DNA from: Mariniflexile jejuense
GTDB taxonomy: Bacteria; Bacteroidota; Bacteroidia; Flavobacteriales; Flavobacteriaceae
Assembly: GCF_042675665.1 (NCBI RefSeq)
Contig: NZ_JBHTJI010000001.1
Location: forward strand, 1,488,001-1,552,000
DNA: 64,000 nt
Direction of reading: 5' to 3'
The notes below the pieces were generated by a model. It searched no databases, had not been told where the DNA came from, and was given only the letters and a program-made list of their open reading frames with translations. Position numbers and translations under genes: made by a program. How positions within the stretch are numbered: position 1 is the stretch's first letter; every line of letters starts with the position of its first letter. Positions 9,034 to 18,409 of the stretch are shown here, in pieces.

Positions 9034-9609
9034 CTAACATTCTAACCGAAAAACCTCAATAACATCACCAACTTCCATAGTATTTAAAAAAATTCTTCCT
9101 ACCCGAACCCGAACCAAACGCAAGGTAGGAAACCCAACTGCCGATGTCATTTTTCGTACCTGCCTAAATTTACCTTCATTTAAAGTGATTGATATCCACG
9201 ATGTTGGTCCATGTCTATCATCACGTATTTTTTTTGAACGTATTGGCAAATTAGGTGCTTCTTGCAGTTTAAACACCTCACAAGATTTGGTTTGATATTT
9301 TTTACCTTCAAAACCAATTTCAACTCCTGTTTTTAGTTGCTCAATAGCTTCTTCAGTTATATCACCATTTACTTGAGCATAATATTCTTTTTCAACTTTT
9401 TGGCTATTTATAAAATCACTCATTTTACCATCGGTAGTAAGCAACAACAACCCTTCCGATTTTTCATCCAAACGACCAATAGCCATAATCCCTTCAGGAA
9501 ACTCATGTAAATCACCCAAAAATTTTTTTGATTGTTGTTTTGAAGCATTACTTGCAAACTGACTTAAATACCCGTAAGGCTTATAGATTATATAATGCTT
9601 ATGCATCAT
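9034..9609 (-). CDS. rluE: rRNA large-subunit pseudouridine synthase, RluE type
   Basis: A 191-residue RsuA/RluB/E/F-family pseudouridine synthase without an S4 domain, like RluE. The catalytic motif is IGRLDEKSEGLLLLTTDG (Asp in GRLD). The family features YIIYKPYGYLSQF at the start, the KEYYAQV strand and the LNEGKFRQVRKM motif are all present. RluE modifies U2457 of 23S rRNA in E. coli; the exact target here is inferred. Its ATG overlaps the TGA stop of topB (ATGA), so it is coupled to topB. Confidence 0.9.
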   Translation of the reverse strand: MMHKHYIIYKPYGYLSQFASNASKQQSKKFLGDLHEFPEGIMAIGRLDEKSEGLLLLTTDGKMSDFINSQKVEKEYYAQVNGDITEEAIEQLKTGVEIGFEGKKYQTKSCEVFKLQEAPNLPIRSKKIRDDRHGPTSWISITLNEGKFRQVRKMTSAVGFPTLRLVRVRVGRIFLNTMEVGDVIEVFRLEC

Positions 9610-11900
9610 TTAAACACTTTAGTTAATATACTATAAACCAATTCTTTAGTTGGCTTTTGCTCGTTTATTTTTTCTCGAACTAACTCAAACGTTACTTTAA
9701 AATCACAACCAAGTTTATAGTTACTACACCCATATGCAGTATTTCCTTTTATAACGGCACCTTTTTTACATTTAGGGCATGTTAATTCATCAATTGTGGT
9801 TTTAGCAACAACCTGCTTTGGCTCTAAAACCAGCTTAAAATCTGCATCAAAACGCAACAAACCTTCAACCGTTCCTGTTTCTGTTTTAAAGTCTTTTAAA
9901 TTTACCGTACTACCTTTTTGAAGCAATCGCATATACTGGTTTTCCGATATTTTTTTATCAGCAAAAACAAAAGGTAATACAAAATGGCAACCTACTTTAT
10001 AATTACCACAACCATACGCCGATTTCCCTTTTATAAGTGTTGCTTTTTTACATTTTGGGCAAACTTCAGCCAAAATACCTGCGGCTTTTAGTTTTTCAGC
10101 TTTGGCTTCACGCTTTTTCACATTGATTGCGTGCGATATGTTGGCACGTGTGGTTTCACTACGTACTTCATACACCAAAGCATCAACCATTTGCTTCATA
10201 TTATTTATAAACTCAGCAGCACTAAATGTCCCTTTTTCAATATCTTTTAATTGCTTTTCCCAAGTACCTGTAAGTTCTGCAGATTTTAATAATTCATTCT
10301 GAATCGTATCAATTAATTGAATACCTGTTTGTGTTGGTAACACCTGTTTTTTATTACGAACAATGTATTTACGCTTAAAAAGGGTTTCAATAATATTAGC
10401 TCGGGTTGATGGTCGTCCAATGCCATTTTCTTTCATTAAATCGCGTAACTCCTCATCATCAACCTGTTTGCCTGCGGTTTCCATAGCACGTAATAAAGTA
10501 GCCTCTGTAAACTGATTAGGTGGCTTGGTTTCTTTTTCTAAAAACGACGGTTCGTGTGGACCTTTTTCACCTTTTATAAAGGTTGGTAATATATCTGGTT
10601 CTTTTTCTTTGGAGTTTGAGCTTTCAAAAACCACACGCCAACCTTTTTTTAATATTTCTTTGCCTGTAGTTTTAAATGCTACATTGGCAGCGTTTCCAAT
10701 AACGGTGGTATTTGACACTGAACAATCATCATAAAACACTGCAATAAAACGTTTTACAATAATATCATACACCTGTTGCTGGTTGTATTGTAAATTTATT
10801 TGAACACCAGTTGGTATAATAGCATGGTGATCGGTTACTTTTTTATCATTAAATACTTTAGGCGATTTTTTAATTTTCTTACCTAAAAGTGGCTGTGTTA
10901 AAGCGCCATAATTTGTTAGTTTTTGAAGTATGCCATTTACTTTTGGGTAAATATCATTTGGTAAAAACGTGGTATCTACTCTGGGGTAGGTTACTACTTT
11001 TTGCTCATAAAGCGTTTGTGCTATTTTAAGTGTTTCTTCAGCTGAAAAGCCAAATTTGGTATTGCAATATACCTGTAAACCCGTTAAATCGAATAGTTTA
11101 GGTGCATATTCATTGCCCTTTTTCTTCTCAATAGATACAATTTCAAAATCACTTTCTTTTACTTTATTTGCTAAAAACTCACCATCTTCCTTATTTAAAA
11201 AACGGCCTTCTTCATAGCTAAAAAGTGTTTCTCGATACATGGTTTGCAATTCCCAATACGGTTGCGGTTTAAAGTTTTCAATCTCTTTAAAACGGTTTAC
11301 CACCATTGCTAATGTAGGTGTTTGCACCCTACCAATAGACAAAACCTGTTTGTAACCACCATGTTTTACTGTGTATAATCGGGTAGCGTTCATACCTAAC
11401 AACCAATCGCCAATGGCTCTTGAAAACCCTGCGTAATATAAATTATCGTAGTTTGTGGCTGGTTTTAAATTCTCAAAACCTTCTTTAATGGCTTCGGTAG
11501 TTAATGATGAAATCCATAAGCGTTTTACTTCGCCTTTATAGTTTGCCTCATTCATCACCCAACGTTGAATAAGTTCACCTTCCTGACCAGCATCACCACA
11601 GTTTATAACCACCTCAGCTTTATCAAATAAACTTTTCACTATTTTAAACTGCTTTTGTATACCAGAATTTGCTACCACTTTGGTTTCAAACTTTTCAGGC
11701 AACATGGGTAAATTGTTTAAATCCCAGCTTTTCCAATATGGTTTATAATCGTTAGGTTCTTTTAAAGTACATAAATGCCCAAAGGTATAAGTTACTGCAT
11801 AGCCATTACCTTCAAAATACCCATCATGTTTAGTATTAGCACCTAATACTTGGGCTATTTCTCGGGCTACACTTGGTTTTTCGGCAATACAGACTTTCAC
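9606..11900 (-). CDS. topB: DNA topoisomerase III (type IA)
   Basis: 764 residues. TOPRIM domain at about 1-150 with Glu7 and the acidic motif CGDAGQEGEL (Asp103). Catalytic core follows, with the active-site tyrosine Tyr305 in VVTYPRVDT. The end carries two repeated C4 zinc-type modules (CPKCKKATLIKGKSAYGCG and CPKCKKGAVIKGNTAYGCS). The enzyme decatenates DNA and resolves recombination intermediates. It begins with GTG; no ATG is available that would keep the TOPRIM strand. The last four bases overlap rluE. Confidence 0.95.
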   Translation of the reverse strand: MKVCIAEKPSVAREIAQVLGANTKHDGYFEGNGYAVTYTFGHLCTLKEPNDYKPYWKSWDLNNLPMLPEKFETKVVANSGIQKQFKIVKSLFDKAEVVINCGDAGQEGELIQRWVMNEANYKGEVKRLWISSLTTEAIKEGFENLKPATNYDNLYYAGFSRAIGDWLLGMNATRLYTVKHGGYKQVLSIGRVQTPTLAMVVNRFKEIENFKPQPYWELQTMYRETLFSYEEGRFLNKEDGEFLANKVKESDFEIVSIEKKKGNEYAPKLFDLTGLQVYCNTKFGFSAEETLKIAQTLYEQKVVTYPRVDTTFLPNDIYPKVNGILQKLTNYGALTQPLLGKKIKKSPKVFNDKKVTDHHAIIPTGVQINLQYNQQQVYDIIVKRFIAVFYDDCSVSNTTVIGNAANVAFKTTGKEILKKGWRVVFESSNSKEKEPDILPTFIKGEKGPHEPSFLEKETKPPNQFTEATLLRAMETAGKQVDDEELRDLMKENGIGRPSTRANIIETLFKRKYIVRNKKQVLPTQTGIQLIDTIQNELLKSAELTGTWEKQLKDIEKGTFSAAEFINNMKQMVDALVYEVRSETTRANISHAINVKKREAKAEKLKAAGILAEVCPKCKKATLIKGKSAYGCGNYKVGCHFVLPFVFADKKISENQYMRLLQKGSTVNLKDFKTETGTVEGLLRFDADFKLVLEPKQVVAKTTIDELTCPKCKKGAVIKGNTAYGCSNYKLGCDFKVTFELVREKINEQKPTKELVYSILTKVFK

Positions 11901-12355
11901 TTAATTTCTTTATTATTTTGGTGGTGCAAAATAGGAATTTAAGCGTTGGTTTTAAAAAGGAATTGTTAGTAGTTATTAACGTTTTGATGACTGATTAAAT
12001 AAAAAGATTCTTAATCTTCTTTTAAAAAACACTTATAGAAAACATCGCTACTAAATATCTCGACCAAAACTCACAATTAACTATTAATGATATAGAAAAC
12101 AGAACTACTGTATGATTTTAATTATTTTAAATAAATAATGAATTAGCTTACAAAAAAATAAAAATAAAAGAATAATCTTCAAAATACTGTTTTTCAAATA
12201 CTTACAAAATAGTGAAAATAATTTTACAAAAAAAACAGATTAAATGTATTTTTTATCAGTTAAAATGTATATATTTGAATTATTAATGAGGAATTTCTTT
12301 CTTTTTCAAGCTTCTCTCCATAGTAAATTAAAAAAATCCTACAAAACAAATCTAT
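11901..12355. other. Intergenic region before the collagen-like operon
   Basis: AT-rich, no reading frame I can support. It separates divergent topB and the collagen-like operon. It contains a -7 box (12270-12277) for the rightward operon and, on the minus strand near 11929, CTATTTTG, a weaker match that could serve topB. Confidence 0.45.
12270..12277 (+). promoter_or_regulatory. -7 box of the collagen-like operon
   Basis: TATATTTG, an exact TAnnTTTG match, 78 bases before the first ATG of the two-gene unit. Confidence 0.55.
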
Positions 12356-12829
12356 ATGGTAAAGACCACATTTGTAGCATTATTACTCTGTGCTACGCAC
12401 TCAATTTTTTCACAAGAAAGCCTTTCTACATCGGGAGGAGAAGCCACAGGTAGTGGCGGTACATCAAGCTATTCGGTTGGGCAATTAGTTTACACAACCA
12501 ACTCAGGTAGCAATGGAACTTTAACACAAGGTATTCAACAAAGTATTGAATTATTTTCTTTAAGTAATCCTGAATTTACAGGATTAACTTTAAAGTTAGC
12601 CACCTATCCAAATCCAACTACCGACTACATCATTCTTAAACTAAAAGACGCTAACTTAAAAGGTCTTACTTATGTAATGTATGATATACAAGGTAAAACT
12701 ATTTCAAAAGGACAAGAACTTGCAGAAACTACACAAATAAGTATGCAACATCTAGAAACAGGTACTTACATCCTTAAAGTAAACCAAAGTAGTAAAGAAT
12801 TAAAATCATTTAAAATCATTAAAAATTAA
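12356..12829 (+). CDS. Small T9SS-sorted secreted protein
   Basis: 157 residues with a signal peptide (MVKTTFVALLLCATHSIFSQ). A short glycine/serine-rich module follows (GGEATGSGGTSSYSVGQLVY ... QGIQQSIELFSL, about 25-65). The C-terminal type A sorting domain takes up the rest (LATYPNPTTDYIILKLKD ... GTYILKVNQ ... FKIIKN). This predicts export by the T9SS and attachment or release at the cell surface. It lies 4 bases before the collagen-like gene, so the two are almost certainly cotranscribed and may form a surface structure together. Molecular function unknown. Confidence 0.85.
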   Translation: MVKTTFVALLLCATHSIFSQESLSTSGGEATGSGGTSSYSVGQLVYTTNSGSNGTLTQGIQQSIELFSLSNPEFTGLTLKLATYPNPTTDYIILKLKDANLKGLTYVMYDIQGKTISKGQELAETTQISMQHLETGTYILKVNQSSKELKSFKIIKN

Positions 12830-12833
12830 GAAT

Positions 12834-14324
12834 ATGAAAAAACTATACACCCTAATAGCAGCTTTATTAATTACAGCTGTAAGTATTGCTCAAACCCCAA
12901 GTAAGATAAGTTATCAAGCAATTATTAGAGACACTAACAATAATCTTGTAGCAAACCAAGCCGTTGGTATGCAAATAAGCATATTACAAACGTCGGCGTC
13001 TGGAACTGCTGTTTACGTGGAAACACAAAACACCAGTACCAATACAAACGGATTAGTTACTTTAGAAATAGGAACAGGAACTCCAGTTTCTGGTGACTTC
13101 TCAACTATTGATTGGGGATCGGATAACTTTTTTCTTAAAATAGAAACAGATCCAACAGGAGGAAGTAGTTATACAATTACAGGAACAAGCCAAATGCTAA
13201 GTGTTCCTTATGCATTGTATGCAAAAACATCTGGCAGCTCTACACCTGGCCCTCAAGGTCCAGCAGGTGTTGACGGTTTAGATGGTGCAACTGGTCCAAT
13301 GGGTCCGCAAGGTCCTGCTGGTAATGACGGTTTAGACGGTGCAACAGGCCCAATGGGTCCTCAAGGTCTAGCAGGTTTAGATGGTGCTGACGGTTTAGAT
13401 GGTGCTACAGGTCCAATGGGTCCGCAAGGTCCTGCTGGTAATGACGGTTTAGATGGTGCAACAGGCCCAATGGGTCCGCAAGGTCCTGCAGGTTTAGATG
13501 GTGCTGATGGTTTAGACGGTGCAACAGGCCCAATGGGTCCGCAAGGTCCTGCAGGTTTAGATGGTGCTGATGGTTTAGACGGTGCAACAGGTCCAATGGG
13601 TCCGCAAGGTCCTGCTGGTAATGACGGTTTAGATGGTGCAACAGGTCCAATGGGCCCTCAAGGTCCTGCTGGCAATGACGGTTTAGATGGTGCAACTGGT
13701 CCAATGGGTCCTCAAGGTCCTGCTGGTTTAGATGGTGCTGATGGTTTAGACGGTGCTGATGGTTTAGACGGTGCAACAGGTCCAATGGGTCCTCAAGGTC
13801 CTGCTGGCAATGACGGTTTAGATGGTGCAACTGGTCCAATGGGTCCTCAAGGTCCTGCAGGTACATATACAGCGGGTACAGGTATTGATATTTCCGGTGG
13901 AGTAATTAGTGCTACTGGCGGTAGTTCAACGGCTCCAGAATATGCTTATGCTTATCTTGGAAACTCTAGTACTTTAGGCGCACAAACACTAACATCAATG
14001 TTCCCAGCTTCAACTTATGTTAATGGTGTTGTTATGAACGGTTCTTCAATCACACTACATGCTAATAAAATGTACGAAGTTACAGTTGCTTTTTATATCT
14101 ACAATGCAACTGGTGGCCATACATATAAAATGAAAGATGCCACAAATAGTGCATACCTAGGTACAGAAATCTATTTTGGACAAGGTGGTTCAGATATATC
14201 ATATAACATGTCTACTACAAACTTTTTATTCAAACCATCAACAGACGTTAATCTAGAGCTTGAAAAAACTCAAGGAACTGATGTTAACTTAATTGGTAAA
14301 ATTGTAGTAAAAGAAATTAAATAA
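12834..14324 (+). CDS. Collagen-like repeat surface protein
   Basis: 496 residues. Signal peptide (1-20, ending SIAQ), then a globular N-terminal module (about 21-135, KISYQAIIRD ... QMLSVPYALYAKTS) that is common at the start of flavobacterial fibre proteins. A Gly-X-Y tract follows at about 138-343 with ten GPMGPQG blocks. The last 150 residues form a beta-rich head of C1q/TNF-like appearance by composition (YAYAYLGNSSTLGAQTL ... FLFKPSTDVNLELEK). A trimeric stalk with a head is the likely shape, perhaps an adhesin. It has no sorting domain of its own, unlike its upstream partner. A strong terminator follows. Confidence 0.85.
   Translation: MKKLYTLIAALLITAVSIAQTPSKISYQAIIRDTNNNLVANQAVGMQISILQTSASGTAVYVETQNTSTNTNGLVTLEIGTGTPVSGDFSTIDWGSDNFFLKIETDPTGGSSYTITGTSQMLSVPYALYAKTSGSSTPGPQGPAGVDGLDGATGPMGPQGPAGNDGLDGATGPMGPQGLAGLDGADGLDGATGPMGPQGPAGNDGLDGATGPMGPQGPAGLDGADGLDGATGPMGPQGPAGLDGADGLDGATGPMGPQGPAGNDGLDGATGPMGPQGPAGNDGLDGATGPMGPQGPAGLDGADGLDGADGLDGATGPMGPQGPAGNDGLDGATGPMGPQGPAGTYTAGTGIDISGGVISATGGSSTAPEYAYAYLGNSSTLGAQTLTSMFPASTYVNGVVMNGSSITLHANKMYEVTVAFYIYNATGGHTYKMKDATNSAYLGTEIYFGQGGSDISYNMSTTNFLFKPSTDVNLELEKTQGTDVNLIGKIVVKEIK
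13245..13862 (+). repeat. Tandem repeat tract coding the Gly-X-Y stalk
   Basis: Ten in-frame units, mostly 54 bases (NDGLDGAT-GPMGPQGPAG) or 63 bases (LDGADGLDGAT-GPMGPQGPAG), one of them extended by a further DGADGL. The DNA units are nearly identical, so copy number can change by recombination or slippage without a frame change. Confidence 0.9.
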
Positions 14325-14348
14325 TAAAAAGAATTACTATTTACAAAT

Positions 14349-14379
14349 AAAAGGCTACTAATACAATTGGTAGCCTTTT
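14349..14379 (+). terminator. Intrinsic terminator between the collagen-like and GH1 genes
   Basis: Ten-base perfect stem AAAAGGCTAC / GTAGCCTTTT with an 11-base loop. The stem's own A and T ends provide the uridine tail in both directions, so it may stop both convergent transcripts. Confidence 0.8.
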
Positions 14380-14431
14380 ACTATTTAAATACTTACAACA
14401 AACCTTATAAATTCATTTTAATTCAACTGGT

Positions 14432-15823
14432 TTAAACAATGGTATTATACCCTAAAAACTGTTTATACCATTTCCCTGATGCTTTTACAATACGCTGTTG
14501 TGTATAAAAATTAGTATATACCAATCCAAACCTTGGATGATATCCTTCTGCCCACTCAAAATTATCAGTAAATGTCCATGCAAAATAGCCTTCTACATTT
14601 AGCCCATCACTTTTGGCTTTATGTACTTGTTCTAAACACGATTGTATGTACTCTAGTCGTTCTGTATCATTAACTTCACCATTTATAAGTTCATCAGTAA
14701 AAGCAGCACCATTTTCAGTAATAATTACTTTTTTAACACCTTTATATTGATTAAACTTATGTATCATATTATAAATACTTGGTGGATATACTTCCCAATC
14801 CATAAGCGTTGTTTTAACGTTTCGCTTGGAGGCTTTTACTATTTTCGCCTTTAAATATGGTACAAAATAGCTATGTGTTATTACTTCGCGCGTATAATTC
14901 TGAACACCAATAAAATCGAAATCAAACACTGCATTTTCAAGGTCGTCTGATTTTACATATGCTTCAATACGCTTTAAAACAGGCACGTATTTGGTAGGAT
15001 ATCCTAAACCTAATGATGGCTCTAAAAATAATCTGTTTAATAAGGCATCGGCTTTTTTTGTTGCCAACACATCTTTAGGTGTATTTCTAAAAGGTGTAAC
15101 CTGTGAACAGGAAAACGTTGTGCCTATTGTAGCATTTTGCACTAAGGCACGTAATACTTTGCCACCTATGGCTTGACACATTACGGCATGGTGTACTGCG
15201 GGTAAAAAGTTTTTTAAACCTTTATTTCCTGGCGCATGCACACCTAAAAAGTAACCCGCGCCCGTAAACACCATAGGTTCATTTAAAACCATCCAATGCT
15301 TTACTCGGTCGCCAAAATGAGTAGCACATACCTTGGCATAGTCTTCAAACCAATGCATTATAGCTCTATTTACCCAACCACCTTTTTCCTGTAGGGCTTG
15401 TGGCAAATCCCAATGATATAGGGTTACCCAAGGCGTAATACCACATTTTAAACAGCAGTTTATAACGCGATTGTAAAAATAAATGCCATCAGCACTTACC
15501 GTTCCGGTGCCGTTTGGCATAATGCGCGACCATGCTAAGGAAAACCTAAAATGTTTTATGTTCATCGATTTCATAAGCAGAATATCTTCTTCAAACTTAT
15601 TATAAAAATCGCAAGCTATTTGCCCGTGTTGATTGTTTAGTATGTTGCCTTTTTTTGACGTGAAATAATCCCATATTGAAGCTCCTTTATCATGTATGGC
15701 ATGAGCACCTTCTATTTGATAAGCTGCCGTTGATACACCAAATACAAAGTCTGTTCCGAAATCTTGAGATGTTAAATTGATGTTTTGTTGGGGATTGGTA
15801 AAATCCATATCATGGTTTTGCAT
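14432..15823 (-). CDS. Family GH1 beta-glucosidase
   Basis: 463 residues, the usual length for a (beta/alpha)8 GH1 enzyme. The N-terminal signature FVFGVSTAAYQIEGA is at about 27-40. The acid/base glutamate is Glu182 in LNEPMVF and the nucleophile is Glu370 in IITENGAAF. The conserved GYFAWTFTDNFEWAEGY lies near the end. It would hydrolyse beta-linked glucosides or related disaccharides. There is no signal peptide, so it acts in the cytoplasm. Its ATG shares a base with the stop of the preceding glycosyltransferase gene (TAATG), supporting this start and coupling. Confidence 0.95.
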   Translation of the reverse strand: MQNHDMDFTNPQQNINLTSQDFGTDFVFGVSTAAYQIEGAHAIHDKGASIWDYFTSKKGNILNNQHGQIACDFYNKFEEDILLMKSMNIKHFRFSLAWSRIMPNGTGTVSADGIYFYNRVINCCLKCGITPWVTLYHWDLPQALQEKGGWVNRAIMHWFEDYAKVCATHFGDRVKHWMVLNEPMVFTGAGYFLGVHAPGNKGLKNFLPAVHHAVMCQAIGGKVLRALVQNATIGTTFSCSQVTPFRNTPKDVLATKKADALLNRLFLEPSLGLGYPTKYVPVLKRIEAYVKSDDLENAVFDFDFIGVQNYTREVITHSYFVPYLKAKIVKASKRNVKTTLMDWEVYPPSIYNMIHKFNQYKGVKKVIITENGAAFTDELINGEVNDTERLEYIQSCLEQVHKAKSDGLNVEGYFAWTFTDNFEWAEGYHPRFGLVYTNFYTQQRIVKASGKWYKQFLGYNTIV

Positions 15824-16812
15824 TATAGATGTTCCTGTAATAACTTATCTATAATTTGTTCTGTACTATCTGGATAATCAACTGTTACAATAGTATCATC
15901 TGCTATCCAATTTATAATATCTTTTATATATTTCTTTTTCAATGCTTTTATTACAGGAACGCCCATTTCTTTTAAAGCTGCCGCATTACATTGCTGTTCA
16001 TACTGCCCTTTCATAGGTATAACCATCAGCTTTTTACCCATAAATAAGGCTTCTGCTGGTGTTTCAAAACCACCACCACACAAAATACCCTTGCTAGTTG
16101 CCATACTTTTTACAAAGGCTTCGTTGGTTATCGAATGAAGGCTTATGTTTCCAATAACACTACTTTTTTTAGTATGTTTAGAAAACACTTGCCATGATAC
16201 TTCTGGTATTTTTGATAGTATTTTTATAATCTTTTCATCATCATACGATGGTAGATACACGGTATAATGTGTACCTATTTCACAAACTACTGTTCGAATA
16301 TCATGCCGTATTACAGGTGTAAACACATTATCTTGATATGCTTTAAAATGAAACCCATATTGCTTGGTAGTTGGTGCGTATTTTTTAAGAATGAGTTTTC
16401 CTAAAGCATCCTTTTTTTTAGGTTTTGGTGCATTTGAAGCTAATACAGCTGCTTGATGACTTAAGCTTACGCAGGGTTTCTTTTTTAGTTTACATGCCCA
16501 AGCTGAAACAGGTTCAAAGTCATTAATTACTAAATCATATTTTTCAATAGGCAGCGTGTTTATCTCTTTATGAAGTCGCATAGACTTTGCTTTAAAATAC
16601 GTTTTCCAAAAATCAACACCACCCTTTTTACCAAACACAAAACTTAACCCTTTTAGTTGGTAGGTTATGGGATATGGTATGTTTATATCGGCCTCTGTGC
16701 CACTTACCAAAATATCTAACTCTATATCTTTTTTTTGAAGTATGGGTATAATATCGCGTGCACGACTTAAATGCCCGTTACCCGTGCCTTGTATAGCGTA
16801 AAGTACTTTCAT
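15823..16812 (-). CDS. Glycosyltransferase, MJ1255-like family
   Basis: 329 residues with a GT-B-like fold. The N-terminus VLYAIQGTGNGHLSRARDI and the late motif GILCGGGFETPAEALFMGKKL followed by QYEQQCNAAAL are typical of the MurG/UGT-like family including MJ1255. The donor and acceptor are unknown. It is the middle gene of a three-gene operon (phosphoesterase, this gene, GH1), 4 bases after the first and overlapping the third. Context suggests glycolipid or cell-surface glycan handling. Confidence 0.85.
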   Translation of the reverse strand: MKVLYAIQGTGNGHLSRARDIIPILQKKDIELDILVSGTEADINIPYPITYQLKGLSFVFGKKGGVDFWKTYFKAKSMRLHKEINTLPIEKYDLVINDFEPVSAWACKLKKKPCVSLSHQAAVLASNAPKPKKKDALGKLILKKYAPTTKQYGFHFKAYQDNVFTPVIRHDIRTVVCEIGTHYTVYLPSYDDEKIIKILSKIPEVSWQVFSKHTKKSSVIGNISLHSITNEAFVKSMATSKGILCGGGFETPAEALFMGKKLMVIPMKGQYEQQCNAAALKEMGVPVIKALKKKYIKDIINWIADDTIVTVDYPDSTEQIIDKLLQEHL

Positions 16813-16816
16813 ACTA

Positions 16817-17683
16817 TTATAGGGTTGCTTTGGGTTGTTTTACATCGGTTTGAAACTCCTTCATCATCATTTGAAAAAGTGCTTTTGTTTCTAAAACATC
16901 TTCATCATTGGTATCTACATCTGTATCTTCTTCAACTAAAAAGTGTTCTTTAAAATTAAACAATTGCCAGTTACCTTCTACATACTCTAAGGCTGTTAAG
17001 TTTTCAACCCAATCACCCGAATTCATATAGGTTACTGCACCCGCTTCGGTTTCTATGCGTTTTATTTCAGGTTGATGGATGTGCCCACATATTACATAAT
17101 CGTAATCGTTTTCAATAGCTATATCAGATGCTATTTTTTCGAAGTTATTGATAAACTTTACGGCAGACTTTACACTATTCTTTATTTTTTTAGACATTGA
17201 TATTGGCCCTTTTCCAAACTTTGATGCCAAAAAGTTAATGGCACTATTAAGTAGTATTAACGAATCGTAACCCACCGCGCCTAGTTTGGCTATAGATTTA
17301 GAATGTTGCATAGTTACATCAAACACATCGCCATGAAATATCCATGTTTTTTTACCATCTATGGTTAGCAGCTCTTTGTTTGAAATACTAAAAGTACCCA
17401 TTTTAAAGCCTACAAACTTTCGCAGCATCTCATCATGGTTGCCGGTTATGTAATTTACTTGTACGCCATTTGTAATCCATGTGGTAATGAGTTTTATTAT
17501 TTTCATGTGCGACTTTGGCCAGTACCGTTTACTAAATTGCCAAACATCTATAATATCACCATTTAAAATAACGCGTTCTGGCTTTATAGATTTTAAGTAT
17601 TTATGAAGCTCTTTGGCGCGACAACCATAGGTACCTAAATGCACATCGGAAATCACAACAATATCAACAGCTCGTTTCTTCAT
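16817..17683 (-). CDS. LpxH-like metallophosphoesterase
   Basis: 288 residues. All blocks of the calcineurin-like fold are visible: ISDVHLG (Asp13, His15), NGDIIDVW (Asp43), GNHDE (Asn82, His83), FHGD (His117) and GHIHQPE (His201, His203). The family includes UDP-2,3-diacylglucosamine pyrophosphohydrolase of lipid A synthesis. The protein has about 45 more residues than typical LpxH, with an acidic C-terminal tail (about 255-280), so another phosphoester substrate is possible. First gene of its operon. Confidence 0.85.
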   Translation of the reverse strand: MKKRAVDIVVISDVHLGTYGCRAKELHKYLKSIKPERVILNGDIIDVWQFSKRYWPKSHMKIIKLITTWITNGVQVNYITGNHDEMLRKFVGFKMGTFSISNKELLTIDGKKTWIFHGDVFDVTMQHSKSIAKLGAVGYDSLILLNSAINFLASKFGKGPISMSKKIKNSVKSAVKFINNFEKIASDIAIENDYDYVICGHIHQPEIKRIETEAGAVTYMNSGDWVENLTALEYVEGNWQLFNFKEHFLVEEDTDVDTNDEDVLETKALFQMMMKEFQTDVKQPKATL

Positions 17684-17941
17684 GCTATTACACTGTTTTT
17701 GTTTGTTTTAATTTTTAGGGAGAAAATAAACCTACTTAAAAACCAAGTAGTTAAAGGCTTTACTGCTAGTATAGATACATCATGTACAATTATCAGCATA
17801 GGGTATTATAAAACAACAAAGTTGTAACATTACCTTTAAATACAAGTTACCAACGTATTAAAAAGATGTTAAATGACTTAGCTATTAATAAAATAAGACT
17901 ATTAATTGAAATGAGTAACGCATTGAAGTTATATATGCACT

Positions 17942-18388
17942 TTACACCAATACATTACTAAGCTCTTTTTCAAGTCTATCAAAATTTTCTTCGTTTTTAG
18001 GAATTGCAAACGCTTTAATTTTATTGCATTCTTCGGCTGTATCAAACAGCATTCTAAAAGCTATTTTGGTTTCTAAAGCACTGATGCTTTCAAAAGTTAC
18101 TTCCATATTAAACAGTGGTTTACTTACCCTGCGCCATGCAATTAACCGCATGGGTTCTACTATGGTAAACACAGCTTCGTTTTCATAATGTCCTTTATCG
18201 GGTCCATGCATGGTAAGTTTCCATGTACCATTAGGACGCAAATCAAACTCATGAAAGGTGTTTGTAAAACCTTCTGGCCCCCACCATTTAGTTAAATGTT
18301 CTGGAGTTTCAAAAGCTTTATAAACTTTTGCCAATGGTGCTTTTAGCAACCTAGAACTATATATTTGGTTATTAAGATTCTGTTCCAT
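17942..18388 (-). CDS. SRPBCC / AHSA1-like domain protein
   Basis: 148 residues spanning one complete START-like domain. Diagnostic parts are LLKAPLAKVYKAFETPEHLTKWWGPEGF near the N-terminus and WRRVSKPLFNMEVTFE in the middle. These proteins bind hydrophobic ligands in a helix-grip cavity; no substrate can be assigned. It lies 21 bases downstream of the DHFR-like reductase gene and is probably cotranscribed. Such pairs are common in soil and marine bacteria but without a known joint role. Confidence 0.88.
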   Translation of the reverse strand: MEQNLNNQIYSSRLLKAPLAKVYKAFETPEHLTKWWGPEGFTNTFHEFDLRPNGTWKLTMHGPDKGHYENEAVFTIVEPMRLIAWRRVSKPLFNMEVTFESISALETKIAFRMLFDTAEECNKIKAFAIPKNEENFDRLEKELSNVLV

Positions 18389-18409
18389 GTGCGTGTTTTG
18401 GTTTTTTAA

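Noticed and set aside
13405..13866. Minus-strand open frame of 153 codons across the collagen-like tract
   Set aside because: It is the complement of the Gly-X-Y repeats and stays open only because the repeat lacks stop codons in that frame; its product is a Leu/Asp/His repeat without a start region or signal.
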